From contig SZWC01000531.1 of NCBI GenBank assembly GCA_023375785.1, forward strand, positions 92,879 through 129,690: a stretch of DNA of 36,812 bases. The letters are read 5' to 3'. Below, one piece after another: positions 10,327 through 20,583 of this stretch (the stretch's first letter is position 1; the number at the start of each line of letters is the position of its first letter). A program made the position numbers and the translations under genes. The DNA is from Penium margaritaceum (taxonomy: Eukaryota; Streptophyta; Zygnematophyceae; Desmidiales; Peniaceae). The notes beneath the pieces were generated by a model. That model made no database searches, was not told the DNA's origin, and saw nothing but the letters and a program-made list of their open reading frames with translations.

Positions 10327-10680
10327 TGTAAATATACATGGATAGGGAGACCCAATATTATATTGGGAGTTGTGTTCGGCTCTTGGTATTGCGCTTTTAT
10401 TGGTTGGTTAGCTGTTAGATGTAAGGTCTGGTACACGGTTGGGAGTGTTTGGTTGCGTTGATGTGATTCGGCGTGCCTTGTAAAAAATGGGGAAAGTCCT
10501 CTGTGAAACCTTTCCATGAGCGTCATAGCTGGTGGTTACCAGTCTGGGCCTAGATTAATGCCCTCTAGGGTTTGGGTTTGGAGGTAGTGACGGCTCAATA
10601 GAGGCCGTCGTCCGCCCATTGTTAGCTCACTTTTCCCACTCAACTCTTGATCTCACATGTCTTCTTCTGTTTGAATCCAT
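10327..10680 (+). repeat. Right 354-bp LTR-like repeat
   Basis: Partner of 6337-6690. Homology starts at TGTAAATA and fades after AATCCAT at 10680. No purine tract precedes it, which is the main weakness of the LTR interpretation. Confidence 0.85.
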
Positions 10681-12400
10681 CTTATTTTTTTCAATAGTTT
10701 TTACAGGATCATTGTATTTTCTGTTTTATTTGTGTAATCATTGTAAGATATATTTCTGATGTGATCATTTATGGATTGTTTTAGAAGTATGAAAGATGAC
10801 GAATGTATTAAATGAAATGGGAGGTGTTCTTTTCATCATTTTTATACATTCATTAGCTTACATGATTTTAATTATTGCTCTCATTGGTTTTATGATATTT
10901 TAAAATTCATGATATTATGAAGCATATAACTATCATTATAAATATATAGTGGAATTATTTAATTTGATTTTCGTTTTTATTTTAATTATCATATTTGCAA
11001 TAGTTGTGTGTTTAGTATTTGTTAGTTTTTTCATAACTCTCATACTTGTTATTTTGATAACTTTTAGAACATAGAATGCCTCATTTTTGCTGTTTTATTT
11101 AATACATTGTTTCTTCATAGATGGGAATGGAGTGGGTTTCACTTCATATAAAATGGTTTGTATAGTGGTGCTCTATTTTTGTATTTGTTTGGCCTTTGGC
11201 TATGTAGGTGTTTTGTATTGAATTTAGAGGTCAAATTACCTTTTATTTATATAGTAAATGTTTTTGTTGAAACAAGTCTTAAGTTATCACGATAAATACG
11301 TTTATTTTCTTACATGTTTGTGCTTAATGAAATGGTTATGTGATGTTGCCAATGTAGGCTAGTACACCCTCTCTTAATGGTTGATGTATGCTTGTGATGT
11401 GGTCAAATTAATTTGGGTATGATTGGTTGGGATCATTGGCCATTGATCTGTATTAAGAAACCCATGTCGAGGGAATTTGAATTATAATCACAAGTAGAAT
11501 TTTATGTATTTTGGTCTTTTTAGGTTTTTTCATTGAAAATACGTTAATGTTGAAGATTAAGTTTTATTTCTGAATCATTCTTAATTTTGGATGGGAGTTT
11601 CCACCAACTATGGACGATAATGAGAAAAAATCTAATTACTGTTAGGCTCGACATTCTACATGGGTGGCTTCCTTCCTTGTAGCTTGTCTTGAGAGATTCA
11701 TCGAGGATTCCTTGTAGCTTTTTCTTAAGCCAGTTCTGTTCATACTTGCATGGATCTTGTAAAGAGGGAGAGGCTTGTGCGACTTACCTTTTTTTTTGTT
11801 GGTTGTCATACCTGAGCGAAGGGTGTGAGCATGCACATTTTGTTCTGACCCTTGAACACCACCAAATGTTAGAGGACTAACTACTATGCAAAAAATTGAG
11901 TTTTTATTATTTTAATTCAGTAGAATACAGTTGAAATGACTGTCATAACATAGTAAGAAGTTTTTTTATCTGTGTTTATTAAATGGAAATGTTTCATTTT
12001 GTGATTTTTAACATGAGTGGTTTCAAAGGTGACCTATCAATGTGTTTTCGTATGAAATGCTTCATGCCCATTTTTCGTCAAACAGTGCCTGACCACAACC
12101 TTTTGATTTTGGGTGCTTACCATGTCTAATGAGCTTCATGTAATGATGAAAATTTGTGGGAAATGTTTTGAAACCGTTGGAACTATGGATTGGTACTATA
12201 GAGATTTCAGTAGGTGTTGTTCGAACCCGACGCGTTCAAGAGATGTTGGTAAAGGCGGGAAAAGCTTTTTATCCAAACGGATATTCGAGCGGTGTGTCTT
12301 CTTGAAACACAAGGTTACGCCGGAACTGGTTCTAAAAGTACACAAACGAATCGTTGGACTACCGCTGAGTGCTCATGTGGTAGTCGTGAAGCATGGCCGT
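10681..12400. other. AT-rich spacer upstream of the host gene
   Basis: T-rich, with stops in all frames for most of its length. Two overlapping ORFs of about 63 codons at 11642-11880 show no motif. It may hold the distal promoter of the gene at 12562, but no specific element is recognised. Confidence 0.55.
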
Positions 12401-12405
12401 CCAAT
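12401..12405 (+). promoter_or_regulatory. Possible CCAAT box
   Basis: CCAAT lies about 160 bp before the ATG at 12562, at the point where the sequence shifts from AT-rich to GC-rich. No convincing TATA box is seen. The assignment rests on position and motif only. Confidence 0.25.
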
Positions 12406-12561
12406 CACAGCCGATCGTTGTTACTCTAAAACTTCCACCGAGCGAGTTCTCAGCAACTCACTGTGCTCTGCTCCCATTCTTACGCCCGCGTCACGTCTGA
12501 GCGCAACCACTCAACTTCGCTGCTCTCTCCCAGCTCGACATTCGTCTCCATTCGCGTCGCC

Positions 12562-13290
12562 ATGGCTCCCACTCCCACCCGTTGGACGCCTCTCGCGCGC
12601 CTCTCCGCAGCAGCCGCGGCGCTGACCGCCTTCGCCGCACTCCTCCTTCTCGCGGCGCCCTCCCTCGCCACCCGGGTCATCTCCAACCCATCCGACACCG
12701 CACGGGGCGGGATACGCCGTGCGCTAGTGCAGCCAAAGACGGCGGCGTCGACGGCGGCCGGCAGCACCTCGACGGCCGCAGGGGCGCAGCAGCAGCAGCA
12801 GCCGACGCCGCAGCAGGTGCTGCTGGCGCAGGCGCGGCACGCTGAGTTCTTGGTCAGCAAGGCCAGGGTGGACGCCGCGTCTGCCGCGCAGATCGCCGCC
12901 GACGAAGTCCGCTCGGCCGAGGAGGTGCTGGCCCAGACCGCCGCAACCAAGAGCGTCACCACCGGCACCTCCTCCTCCTCCTCGGGGTACTCCGCGCCGA
13001 TCAAGAGCGCGGTGCTCATCTCGAGCGCCTCCGCCGCCGCCGCCATCAGCCAGCCGCGCTACTTCGCGGCGGAGGACAAGCTCCTGACGCAGCAGGAGAA
13101 GGCGGCTGAGGTGGAGCTGGCCGCGAACCGCGCATCGCGCGTCGCTAGGGCGGTGATCAAAGTGTTGAGCGACCCGGTCGCCGCGAAGACGGCGGACCTC
13201 AAATTCCTGGGCGAGCTGGTGGCGGAGGCGACCACGAAAGCCAACTTGGCGCATGAATCCGCACATGCCATGTTGGAGGCCGCGCAGTGA
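12562..13290 (+). CDS. Predicted secreted Ala-rich, cysteine-free helical protein, unknown function
   Basis: The ORF encodes 242 residues. The ATG lies in a strong context (GTCGCCATGG). The frame is open a further 99 bases upstream, but the upstream residues look like 5' leader. Residues 1-36 form a signal peptide: Arg7 and Arg13, a hydrophobic Ala/Leu core at about 15-33, and an S-L-A exit at 34-36. Then come a Ser/Thr/Ala-rich linker (40-75), a Gln run (76-80), a helical segment rich in Ala, Gln and Glu (83-128), a Ser run (137-141), and a longer Ala/Glu/Lys/Arg helical segment (169-241). There is no cysteine. The gene is a GC-rich island with strong G/C third positions in AT-rich surroundings, typical of a real coding exon. 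It appears intronless and ends at TGA, and the downstream DNA soon runs into a gap. I recognise no family. Secretion is inferred from the N-terminus, and a coiled-coil or wall-associated protein is one possibility. Confidence 0.75.
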   Translation: MAPTPTRWTPLARLSAAAAALTAFAALLLLAAPSLATRVISNPSDTARGGIRRALVQPKTAASTAAGSTSTAAGAQQQQQPTPQQVLLAQARHAEFLVSKARVDAASAAQIAADEVRSAEEVLAQTAATKSVTTGTSSSSSGYSAPIKSAVLISSASAAAAISQPRYFAAEDKLLTQQEKAAEVELAANRASRVARAVIKVLSDPVAAKTADLKFLGELVAEATTKANLAHESAHAMLEAAQ

Positions 13291-13345
13291 CCTGCAGCCG
13301 GTCCCTGTTCGTCCCTTGGGAGGGACTGGAGACGTGGGTGGGGTT

Positions 13346-13481
13346 GGGGGGGGGGGGGGGGGGGNNNNNNNNNNNNNNNNNNNNNNNNNNNNNNNNNNNN
13401 NNNNNNNNNNNNNNNNNNNNNNNNNNNNNNNNNNNNNNNNNNNNNNNNNNNNNNNNNNNNNNNNNNNNNNNNNNNNNNNNN

Positions 13482-13523
<42 letters not shown>
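13346..13523. other. Assembly gap (117 N) embedded in poly-G
   Basis: A run of 19 G (13346-13364) leads into 117 N (13365-13481) and 42 G (13482-13523) follow. The unknown segment is probably a long or unreadable poly-G tract. A 3' UTR or further exon of the gene could lie here. Confidence 0.95.
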
Positions 13524-13524
<1 letters not shown>

Positions 13525-15320
13525 GTAAGGCTAGGAGGTTGAGGGAGGGCCATGGATGCTGCGAGATTGTCTGTACTTCTTCTTTGTCAAAGGCTGGGAG
13601 AGGGAGGGGGATTGCACTCTAGCACAAGTCGGAACCCTTTCTTTGCTTCTTCTTTACTTCGCTCCTTCTACGTTTAACTTCTTCCGTGTAACATGGATTA
13701 TCATCTGAAACACAATTCCGACCGTGTAATCATTCTACGTTTAACCCACTTCTCCCAACTTTTAGCTCGTAGCGGTCGAGTGCCCTGCTGGGGTGGCTGG
13801 TGGCCCACAGAAAGGAAGGGGCATCGTGTTCCAAAAGTGGGTGCACCAGGAACGGTTAGGCATAAGTAGTGGCAGAAAAAGGAGGAGGGCAAGCATCCAG
13901 TGTGAAGTCATTGAATACGATACCCCCGACGTCGTCGCCCCTCGCTTTTCGTTCCTACTTGAATACAATACCCCCACAGAGACATGTGGGACACGACCAC
14001 TTACTCTAACCATGTCCAATGATGTAGATGCCTTGCTGAGGGGTGAGCCAAAACTTCAATAATGGGTTTGTTCCTACTTACTCTCCAAGAGTATAGTGGG
14101 GTTGTCCTTGCACCGCACGACGTGCTAAAACTACTTATCGTTCGATCGAAAATGGAGAAAGTGGTAGAGGTCTGGTTGGAACAGCAAAAAAGGGGAGAAA
14201 AGTGTAGGGAAGTGGCGGCAGCCGGTGAATGCACGCATGAAGGCCCCCATGCCAAGAATGGACTATGAGGATTGAATTTCAAAGTCAAAGCTTTAGCCGC
14301 TCACTAAAGATTGCTCAGTGGTTTTGCCGGTAATCCTTGTGACTTTTTCATTGGTAAGTGTCTCTAGCTTCACACAAGCAGTTGCCATGACGGCACAACA
14401 CGGTGGGAGAAACAAACAGAAAGGCGAGTCCACTCCGTCCTCAAAAGCAAACTAGCAAAGACATGAGGGACCAAAAGCCACCCACCACGACACCTTCGGA
14501 ACCAAACCAGTTCCCTCCCTTTTGTTTTTCTCACCCACACAACAGCATACCAACAATGGGTATAAGTTTAGCACCAAGCTAGCAAAAGTTACTGCAAATA
14601 GTCAGAAAGGACGCAAGTGGTGCTGACGTCCAAATGGTCCACAACTGTGTCTCCGCGACGGCCAACGCGCCAATAGCAGAATCTATTCTCGCTCAGTCAC
14701 CTGCATCAGTGAAGTGTGGGATGTGCAATGAGGCCAGAGGTCACCACGTGTCTGTGACACAGAAACCAACACAAGGTAGTTACGGCATGCGGGTTGTGAA
14801 CCTCGGACTCAACGCTCTCATGTGCGATGTACGTCCACAACGAAGTGTCGAAGCACGACGAGATAAAATGCAGTCCTTGAACAAACAGAAGGCAGACACG
14901 CATGTTGCAAAAGCGGAGAATGGCCACCATGCACGCTGTTCCTTCATCTCCTAGCCACTGTCATTGACAGTGTTCGTGTGTTCTGCTGCACGTAATCCAC
15001 TCATTCTTCATGTCTGCATGGTGAACGCTCGTGTCGTTCAAATCCTACGAGATCTCATCGGTTCTCCCATCTCTTGCATCCTCACTTGTCCTACAGGTTT
15101 CCAAACACATGATGGCAAGTTTTGCAGGCATGAGTGGATGGTGGAGCTAGTTTACGAGCATCCTCTGTGGTTGTACAACATAAGACGCATGATCGTATCA
15201 ACAGGCTGGTGCGTTGGCTGTTGCTTATAGAGTGCAAACACGCAAGTGACCTCTTGACTTTGTCCACATACACATCATGACTGATGTTGACTAATATGAA
15301 GTGAAGCTCTCCAACACAGC
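13524..15320. other. Spacer between gap and copia element A
   Basis: ORFs of 85-106 codons occur (13793-14062, 14001-14288 on minus, 14634-14954) but overlap one another and show no recognisable domain. Base composition is mixed. A 17-base perfect palindrome at 14956-14972 (CACTGTCA-T-TGACAGTG) is the only structure noted. Confidence 0.5.
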
Positions 15321-15958
15321 TATGAAGCTACCTGGAAGCTTCCTAGTACTGCTGTTGTTGACGGGGTAATACCGTCTAGTCGACGATCACACTAGCACAA
15401 AGGACGGGTGCAGAAACAACAAGGATTGGGCTAGGCGAGAAGCTCAGAGAATCATAAGTGCAATAGCCTCAATGTGCAACGAGAAATGACAACTGACAAG
15501 CAGAAAGCATAAACACCTGCCACGGCGCACGGTGGGTGATGAACATGGCAGCGTCAGTTTGTCCCAAAACCGGCCCAAAAAGCACTGTTCTGGCTGTAAC
15601 TTTGCGCACATGCATCCAAACGCAACACAGTCTGAATGTACAGTTGTAAATATCAAGTCAGATGCTACAACTGGTCAGACGCACAGGTCCGGCATCGATT
15701 AGCGGACACATGCAAAACTTGCAAACCGGGCTCAAGAGCCACCGAGAAAACTCTAGCTACTACAGGAAAAGTTCAAAGCACCCAACAACTACTCGAGACG
15801 CCGTGACAGCTGTCTCGAAGCTGCTGGTGGGTGGAGCCACCATCCTTCGGTTGTCCGGTGCTGAGTGGGTCCGTTTTAGAGGATCTACATGAGCATGGAC
15901 ATGGCCGAGTGGTCATAGCAAGCTGTACAAACAGACGTAGTGGACTCACATCACAACA
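15321..15958 (-). repeat. Copia A 3' LTR
   Basis: On the minus strand it begins TGTTGTGATGTGAGTCC at 15958. It aligns along its length with 20584-21218; shared blocks include CACTAGCACAAAG, GAAATGACAACTG and GGCTCAAGAGCCAC (plus strand). The left boundary is accurate to a few bases. Confidence 0.82.
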
Positions 15959-15972
15959 CCCCCCATGACCCG
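15959..15972 (-). promoter_or_regulatory. Copia A polypurine tract
   Basis: Read on minus this is a purine-rich stretch, GGGTCATGGGGGG, directly before the TG of the 3' LTR. Confidence 0.65.
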
Positions 15973-16026
15973 ATGGTACGCATGTCCATACACATGCAAA
16001 ACTGACACATGTACGTAAAGAGATGC

Positions 16027-16443
16027 TCAAATTTCCATACTCACACATCCCACTCTCTCAGCCACTCTTAGGTAAGGTGCAAAAACAAAACAAATGGCCA
16101 CCATGAACATTCCGCACGCCATTACCTTGGTCAGGAAGTCAGCCCGTTGCATGTCCATGTCGACCGAGATGACAGAGAACACCTGTCGCGCCACAAGAAG
16201 ACGCACAAAATGATGCTCAGCGGCAATGTGCTTCATGTGTGCATGGAATACACCATGTTTCTCCGTAATGTCAAGAGCACTCTCATTGTCAAACCACAAA
16301 ACGACACAAGGCACATATTGATGCATTTCATGAAACAGACATTGAAGCCACACTGCCTTAGGAACCCTAGCTCCCAACACAATATACTCAACCTCCGATG
16401 AGCTATGTGCAATGCAGTCCTGCTTATTGCTAAGCCATGACAC
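16027..16443 (-). pseudogene. Copia A RNase H domain
   Basis: A 138-codon open segment reads as the C-terminal copia RNase H. It has SWLSNKQ at the start, the SSSEVEY motif with the catalytic Glu, WFDNESAL with Asp, the KHIAAEHHFVR block and ADFLTK near the end. These are the usual landmarks of copia polyproteins. It continues the reading of the RT remnant upstream but in a broken frame. The enzyme would have degraded the RNA strand of the RNA-DNA hybrid. Confidence 0.88.
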
Positions 16444-16509
16444 AGTGGTGCTACCCTGTAGGAACGCGTAGCCTATCTGAGGTGCCCATCAGGGTTCCAC
16501 GCCCAGTCA

Positions 16510-16990
16510 CTATCTGTGGAGCCACCGACTACCACCAAACACTGTCATCAAAATCAGAGTCCGAGGTTCAGTGTGGAGACCACGTACTGTACCACTCGCA
16601 CAGCCACGTGAAGGACTCTCACCCGAGGACAGTGTAAAAACTGTGCAAGGAGGTTGAAAGCCATAAAGAATGTGCAAGAAAGCAATGTCGAGCCGTGTGG
16701 TTGTGGCCAAGTACATCAAAGAGCTAATGAAGCGCAAGTACATGGTCACATCCATAGTCTTCCCCAGCTGTGCTGAATCATCCACCTTCAGAACATTCCA
16801 CCCATCAGGTGTGATGGGGGTGGAGGTTGTGGGAATCCCACCAAGGTCAACAAAACACTCCTCCACAATGCGGGCATAACGAGCCTGATGCAGCAAGAGT
16901 GTCTGCTACTGACGATCACATACGATCTCCATCCCAGGAAATGGCAGGCGTTTCGAGACCCACATCATATAGGAGAAGTCCTAAAATTCA
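16510..16990 (-). pseudogene. Copia A reverse transcriptase remnant (thumb and connection only)
   Basis: Going down the minus strand from about 16990, the translation shows GMEIVCDRQ, then HQARYARIVEE, then SSLMYLATTTRLDIAF. These are the segments that follow the YVDD motif in copia RT and lead to RNase H. Everything N-terminal to them, including the catalytic YxDD, is absent and the integrase core lies directly upstream. Stops replace residues before DFSYMM and after DRQ. Confidence 0.82.
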
Positions 16991-17754
16991 AAGGACTCCA
17001 GAAGGCTGCACTCAGACTGCATGGCACAGACCACATCCTCCATGGTGCAGTTCCAATGCTCAAACACACTGCTCTTCTGCGGTGTAGGGGGGGCGAAGAG
17101 TTAGTGAAAGACACCGTGGTCATCAAAGTAGGCATCCATATTGCCTAAGAACTCGCCTCCATGATCTGAGCAGAATGTGTGAAGGGTGTCACGAGACTGG
17201 CGCTCAGCCATCACCCGCCACGGGTAGACCACTACGGCGGCATTTCTCTTGTGGCGGAGGCTGTTGACCCACCGCATCCGAGTGAATACATCAGTCTGGG
17301 TGAGCACATAGCGGCCCTGATCTGAGAGAGACTCAACTCGGAGGGGGCCGAGGAGGTCCAAGTGGACCAACTCCAATGGGCGCAATGCCCGTGAGGTGGA
17401 GTCAGGGTTAGTGTAGTAATGCAAATTACCCTGAGCATAAAAGATGCAATCGGTCTTGGGCGGCTTCTTGAAGGAAGCCACGTCAAGACCGAGGATGAGC
17501 TGTCTACCAATGATCTTGGACACTTTGTCTGAGCTAACATGACAGAGGCGGCGATGCAACAAGCGCTGGTGCTCAGAGGAGAGCACGCCAGTCACGAACA
17601 CGCACGCAAAAGAGGACAAGGAAGGAGGAAAGGAGGGAGGACGGTAAACGACGCGGTACAGGTGATCAACAACATATGCACGGAGGACAACAACATGAGT
17701 ATCACAGGTGGAAACAGTGGCAGTGTCAGGAAAGTTCTCAACGAAGAGACTCAT
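16990..17754 (-). pseudogene. Copia A GAG-pre-integrase and integrase core
   Basis: The open segment 17101-17754 (217 codons) starts with the pre-integrase zinc region (HRRLCH near residue 68; the partner pair reads C-I-F-Y, so the second cysteine is lost). The core follows: HLDLLGP with the first catalytic Asp (residue 133), TDVFTRMRW, and FCSDHGGEF with the second Asp (residue 197). After one stop the frame resumes with TPQKSSVFEH, the degenerate form of YTPQQNGVAE that carries the catalytic Glu. The sequence then passes into RT remnant within about 50 codons. Confidence 0.88.
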
Positions 17755-18186
17755 TCAAGTGCAAGTGCGAACAGACAGAAGGTTGAGCTCCGGAACAGGA
17801 ACGTAGCACACATCAGAGATGTACAGGGGGCCAGACGGACCATTAAAGAGCACGATCCCAATGCCCTGGACTGGCAAAGACTGACTAGATCCAGTGTGAA
17901 CAGATGAAAGAGACCAAACTGAACAGAGGCTAATGAAGAAAGGGTGATGACAGGTCATGTGGTGAGTGTCGCTGGAGTCAATAGTCCAGGTACCACTCGC
18001 CTCACGACCCATCTTTGACACTAAGCAATGGGCCACAGAACACCCCGTAGCTGCCGGACTCTCTGCAGGGACGACGAAGTCACGATGGCCAGCATGAATC
18101 TGGTACTCGTCCAACCACTCTGTACACTCAGGCCCAAAGCCATCACATGCAATCGGCACTCCTCCACACTCATCATCACGGACCAC
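17755..18186 (-). pseudogene. Copia A aspartic protease
   Basis: A 143-codon segment carries WTIDSSDTHHMT (residues 67-78), the copia form of the retroviral-type protease active site, where DSGA is usual. The VCYVP...LNLLSV block follows at 127-139, which normally ends the protease domain. It is in the same frame as the integrase segment and separated from it by a single stop codon. Confidence 0.85.
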
Positions 18187-18199
18187 AAAAGCAGAAGTA

Positions 18200-19846
18200 C
18201 AAGAAAATTATGAATCACACAGCTGTGTCAACACACTCTCACCTCCCTCAGTGCAGATCGTCAGAAGATGACGAAGCTCCGTGATGATGCGGTCGCGAGG
18301 GTCTGTGGCATCCGCGTCACCAGAGCCGGGTGGAGGATCACCTGCCATTGTGGTTGTGCGGCCGGTCTGGGTGTCACTGTAGGCAGCCATCCGATGGGTA
18401 TGCCCGAATTTAAAGCCTTACATGATCTGCATCCAGTCGAGGAAATGTGCACACTTCATGTAGCGATGTGTACCTCTACAGTTGTAGTAGTAGGCGGAAT
18501 GTCCACTCCCACCACCCGAGTGATTTGGTCACTGCTGCTCCTACTACTGTTGCTGATTCCCCTTATCATGGCTCCGTTTACCCTTCTTCCCCTACGTAAC
18601 AGTAGCAACACCTTAGGTGGAAGACGACACAGCAGAGGGGAGGTTTCGTTCGTGAGGCGGTCGTCATGACAGCCAGTGGACCCGCTTGATGGGCCTAGGT
18701 AGCCTCACGTGTGATTTTCCACAGCAGGTAGTACCGATGGGCCCAAGGGAGGAGCTCCAAGGAGGCCGACAGCTCGGCAAGAATCGCCTGGTCGAAGTAG
18801 GTGAATATGTCGACGAACTCCATGTGGATCCCGGCCATGATGGTGTGTAGAGTCCACAGTTGGGAGCCGCCGACAATGCTGAGGCAACTGTAGATACGCA
18901 TGGCTCGTCACTTGTCGGCTGACGCTGGCTCAGAGAGACCCTGCCAAAGGGAGCCGAACTCCTGGAGACGCGCCGTCATCGTTGCATGGGTCTCGGCTGC
19001 CAGCATGGTCAGGACCATCTCCCAGTGGTGGCGGGGGTCCGCTCCAGTGACTGTACCAGGGGCCCCGAGGAGCGGGCGAAAGTCGACAAGGATGCCCTAG
19101 GGCACGGTGTAGAGCAAGCCGTGTATGGCTCTCGCAAAAACCTGCCCCTGGCGAGGGTCGGCTGTCTGATACTGGCTCAAGTAATATGGCCAAACACCCT
19201 CTGCATCAGCCCACACCTGGAAGAGGGTCTCCCAGGCGTCAAATCCGACATCGCTATCGTAGCGTGTTGGTGGGATCTCAAAGTTCTTCGGCCATTGATC
19301 CATGGGAAGGGCGACCTCAGAGGCAAGCTCAAGCACATAGGAAATTGGAAGCCCACAGAAGGACACACCGAGAGAGCGACACTACGAGAAAGAGGGCACA
19401 TGCATCCCGGAATCCTGTGCGGGAGTTGTCCGCTGACCCAACTGGAGACGGTTCATCTCCTCGACGGCCTATCGTCGTCGAAGACCAAAACCATGGCGAC
19501 TCAATACTCCAGGGCCTCGTAACTACTGCTGTCAGCCATCATTGTTGTCACTACTGTTGTCGTCTCCAGTCGGCAACTGCTATTGCACGTCCGCCTGCTA
19601 TACACCCTGCTACTGAACGTTCGATTATGGTGCTCTTGCTGCGCCTGGCAAACGCTGTTGCATCGTCTGTAGCATGGTGTGAATCTCCTCAAGGGTGGCC
19701 GCCTGTGCTGCCTGCTACTACTGGATGTCCTCCTGTACACGGAACATGGAGTCGAAGATCTGGGAGCAAGGACTGGAGGTGTCAGCCACATAGCCACAGC
19801 CGGACGGAGCAGTAGGCCCCTTCTGCTTGTCGTCACCAGACTCCAT
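18200..19846 (-). pseudogene. Copia A gag
   Basis: The likely start is the minus-strand ATG at 19846 (MESGDDKQKG), about 740 bases inside the 5' LTR. The frame reads through several stops, many at probable Gln codons, into QQRLPGAARAP. It then runs through DAWETLFQVW, WEMVLTMLAAETHATM and FVDIFTYFDQAILAEL, a helical capsid-like region. A degenerate zinc knuckle follows near 18440-18480 (first Cys replaced by Tyr, one spacer residue lost). Gag would form the virus-like particle. Confidence 0.75.
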
Positions 19847-20583
19847 GTGGGACGCTCAATAAGGAAAAATGCAAAAGCGGTTGTATTAACAATCCGACTA
19901 CGTTTTTTAAGGACTTGAAATGTTAGCAAAAATTGATGTCTATGCCAAAGATTTGGCTAAGTGTTGGTGATGACATCATCACCCATCGTGATGACATCAG
20001 CATGAAAGGTGTCCAAATACAGCACCATTTGGAGTGATGATACAGGAGAAAATGCTGAATGTAATGGTTTGGTCTCACAAAAAAAGTAAAAAGTGCAAAA
20101 ACGTCGCTTTTCTTGTCTGCCCGAAATCCCAAAAAATTATAGATCTGAGATCAAAGTTTCATTTCTTGTCGGCTACAGGGCACCAAACAAAGCACAAGTG
20201 TATGCGTTGGAGAGCTCGTGAATAGAGCTTTCCAATGAGCCATCACATGCCCAAAATGGTGGTTGTGGCAGTCCCACTCTTGAGCATCCACGGGATGGCA
20301 AGTGTGACCTGAAATGGAACTTCAAAGAAGCTTCGTAGACGGTCCAGCACCATCACGTGAAAGAAATGCTAGTGGAAAGGGTTGGGCAACCCACCACTGC
20401 CTCCGTGGAGATGGCATCATGATGCAAATTCAGCTTTCATCGCAATGACGTCTTTGCTAATGCTGCGTGCTATGGTGGGTCACCATGGTGTGGTGGACTC
20501 GTGGTTGTAGCTGTGACTCTCACTGTTGGTGCCATTACTGAAAGCTTTGCATTTCTGCTGTGCAGCTCAGCAAAAAATGCCTC
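19847..20583 (-). other. Copia A 5' untranslated region
   Basis: Non-coding stretch between the 5' LTR and the gag ATG. No standard tRNA-iMet primer site is recognisable next to the LTR, so the site is either mutated beyond recognition or for another tRNA. Confidence 0.5.

Larger units (their letters stand above)
6337..10680 (+). mobile_element. Probable non-autonomous LTR element with pyrimidine-rich interior
   Basis: Two direct repeats of equal length (354 bp, 3,990 bp apart) bound the region, both starting TGTAAAT. About 15 bases after the left repeat, TGGTATTGGAGCTAGGTT closely resembles the tRNA-iMet primer site with its usual AGGTT extension. The interior has no gag or pol motif and is dominated by a C/T-rich tract. 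This layout fits a large non-autonomous LTR element (LARD-like). A clear polypurine tract and target duplication were not found and the 3' LTR edge is blurred. An ordinary segmental duplication flanking low-complexity DNA is the alternative. Confidence 0.6.

Noticed and set aside
12215..12235. GTTCGAACCC resembling a tRNA T-loop
   Set aside because: No flanking T-stem, no anticodon arm or acceptor stem could be drawn around it.
12113..12625. 170-codon ORF upstream of the host gene
   Set aside because: It overlaps the start of the better-supported ORF in another frame, has no recognisable motif, and its last third is the GC-rich gene read out of frame.
12480..13266. Minus-strand ORFs opposite the host gene (188 and 180 codons)
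   Set aside because: Shadow frames opened by the high GC content. The plus frame has the start context, signal peptide and codon bias.
13059..13553. ORFs spanning the N gap (poly-Pro or poly-Gly)
   Set aside because: They are open only because unknown bases and poly-G are read through.
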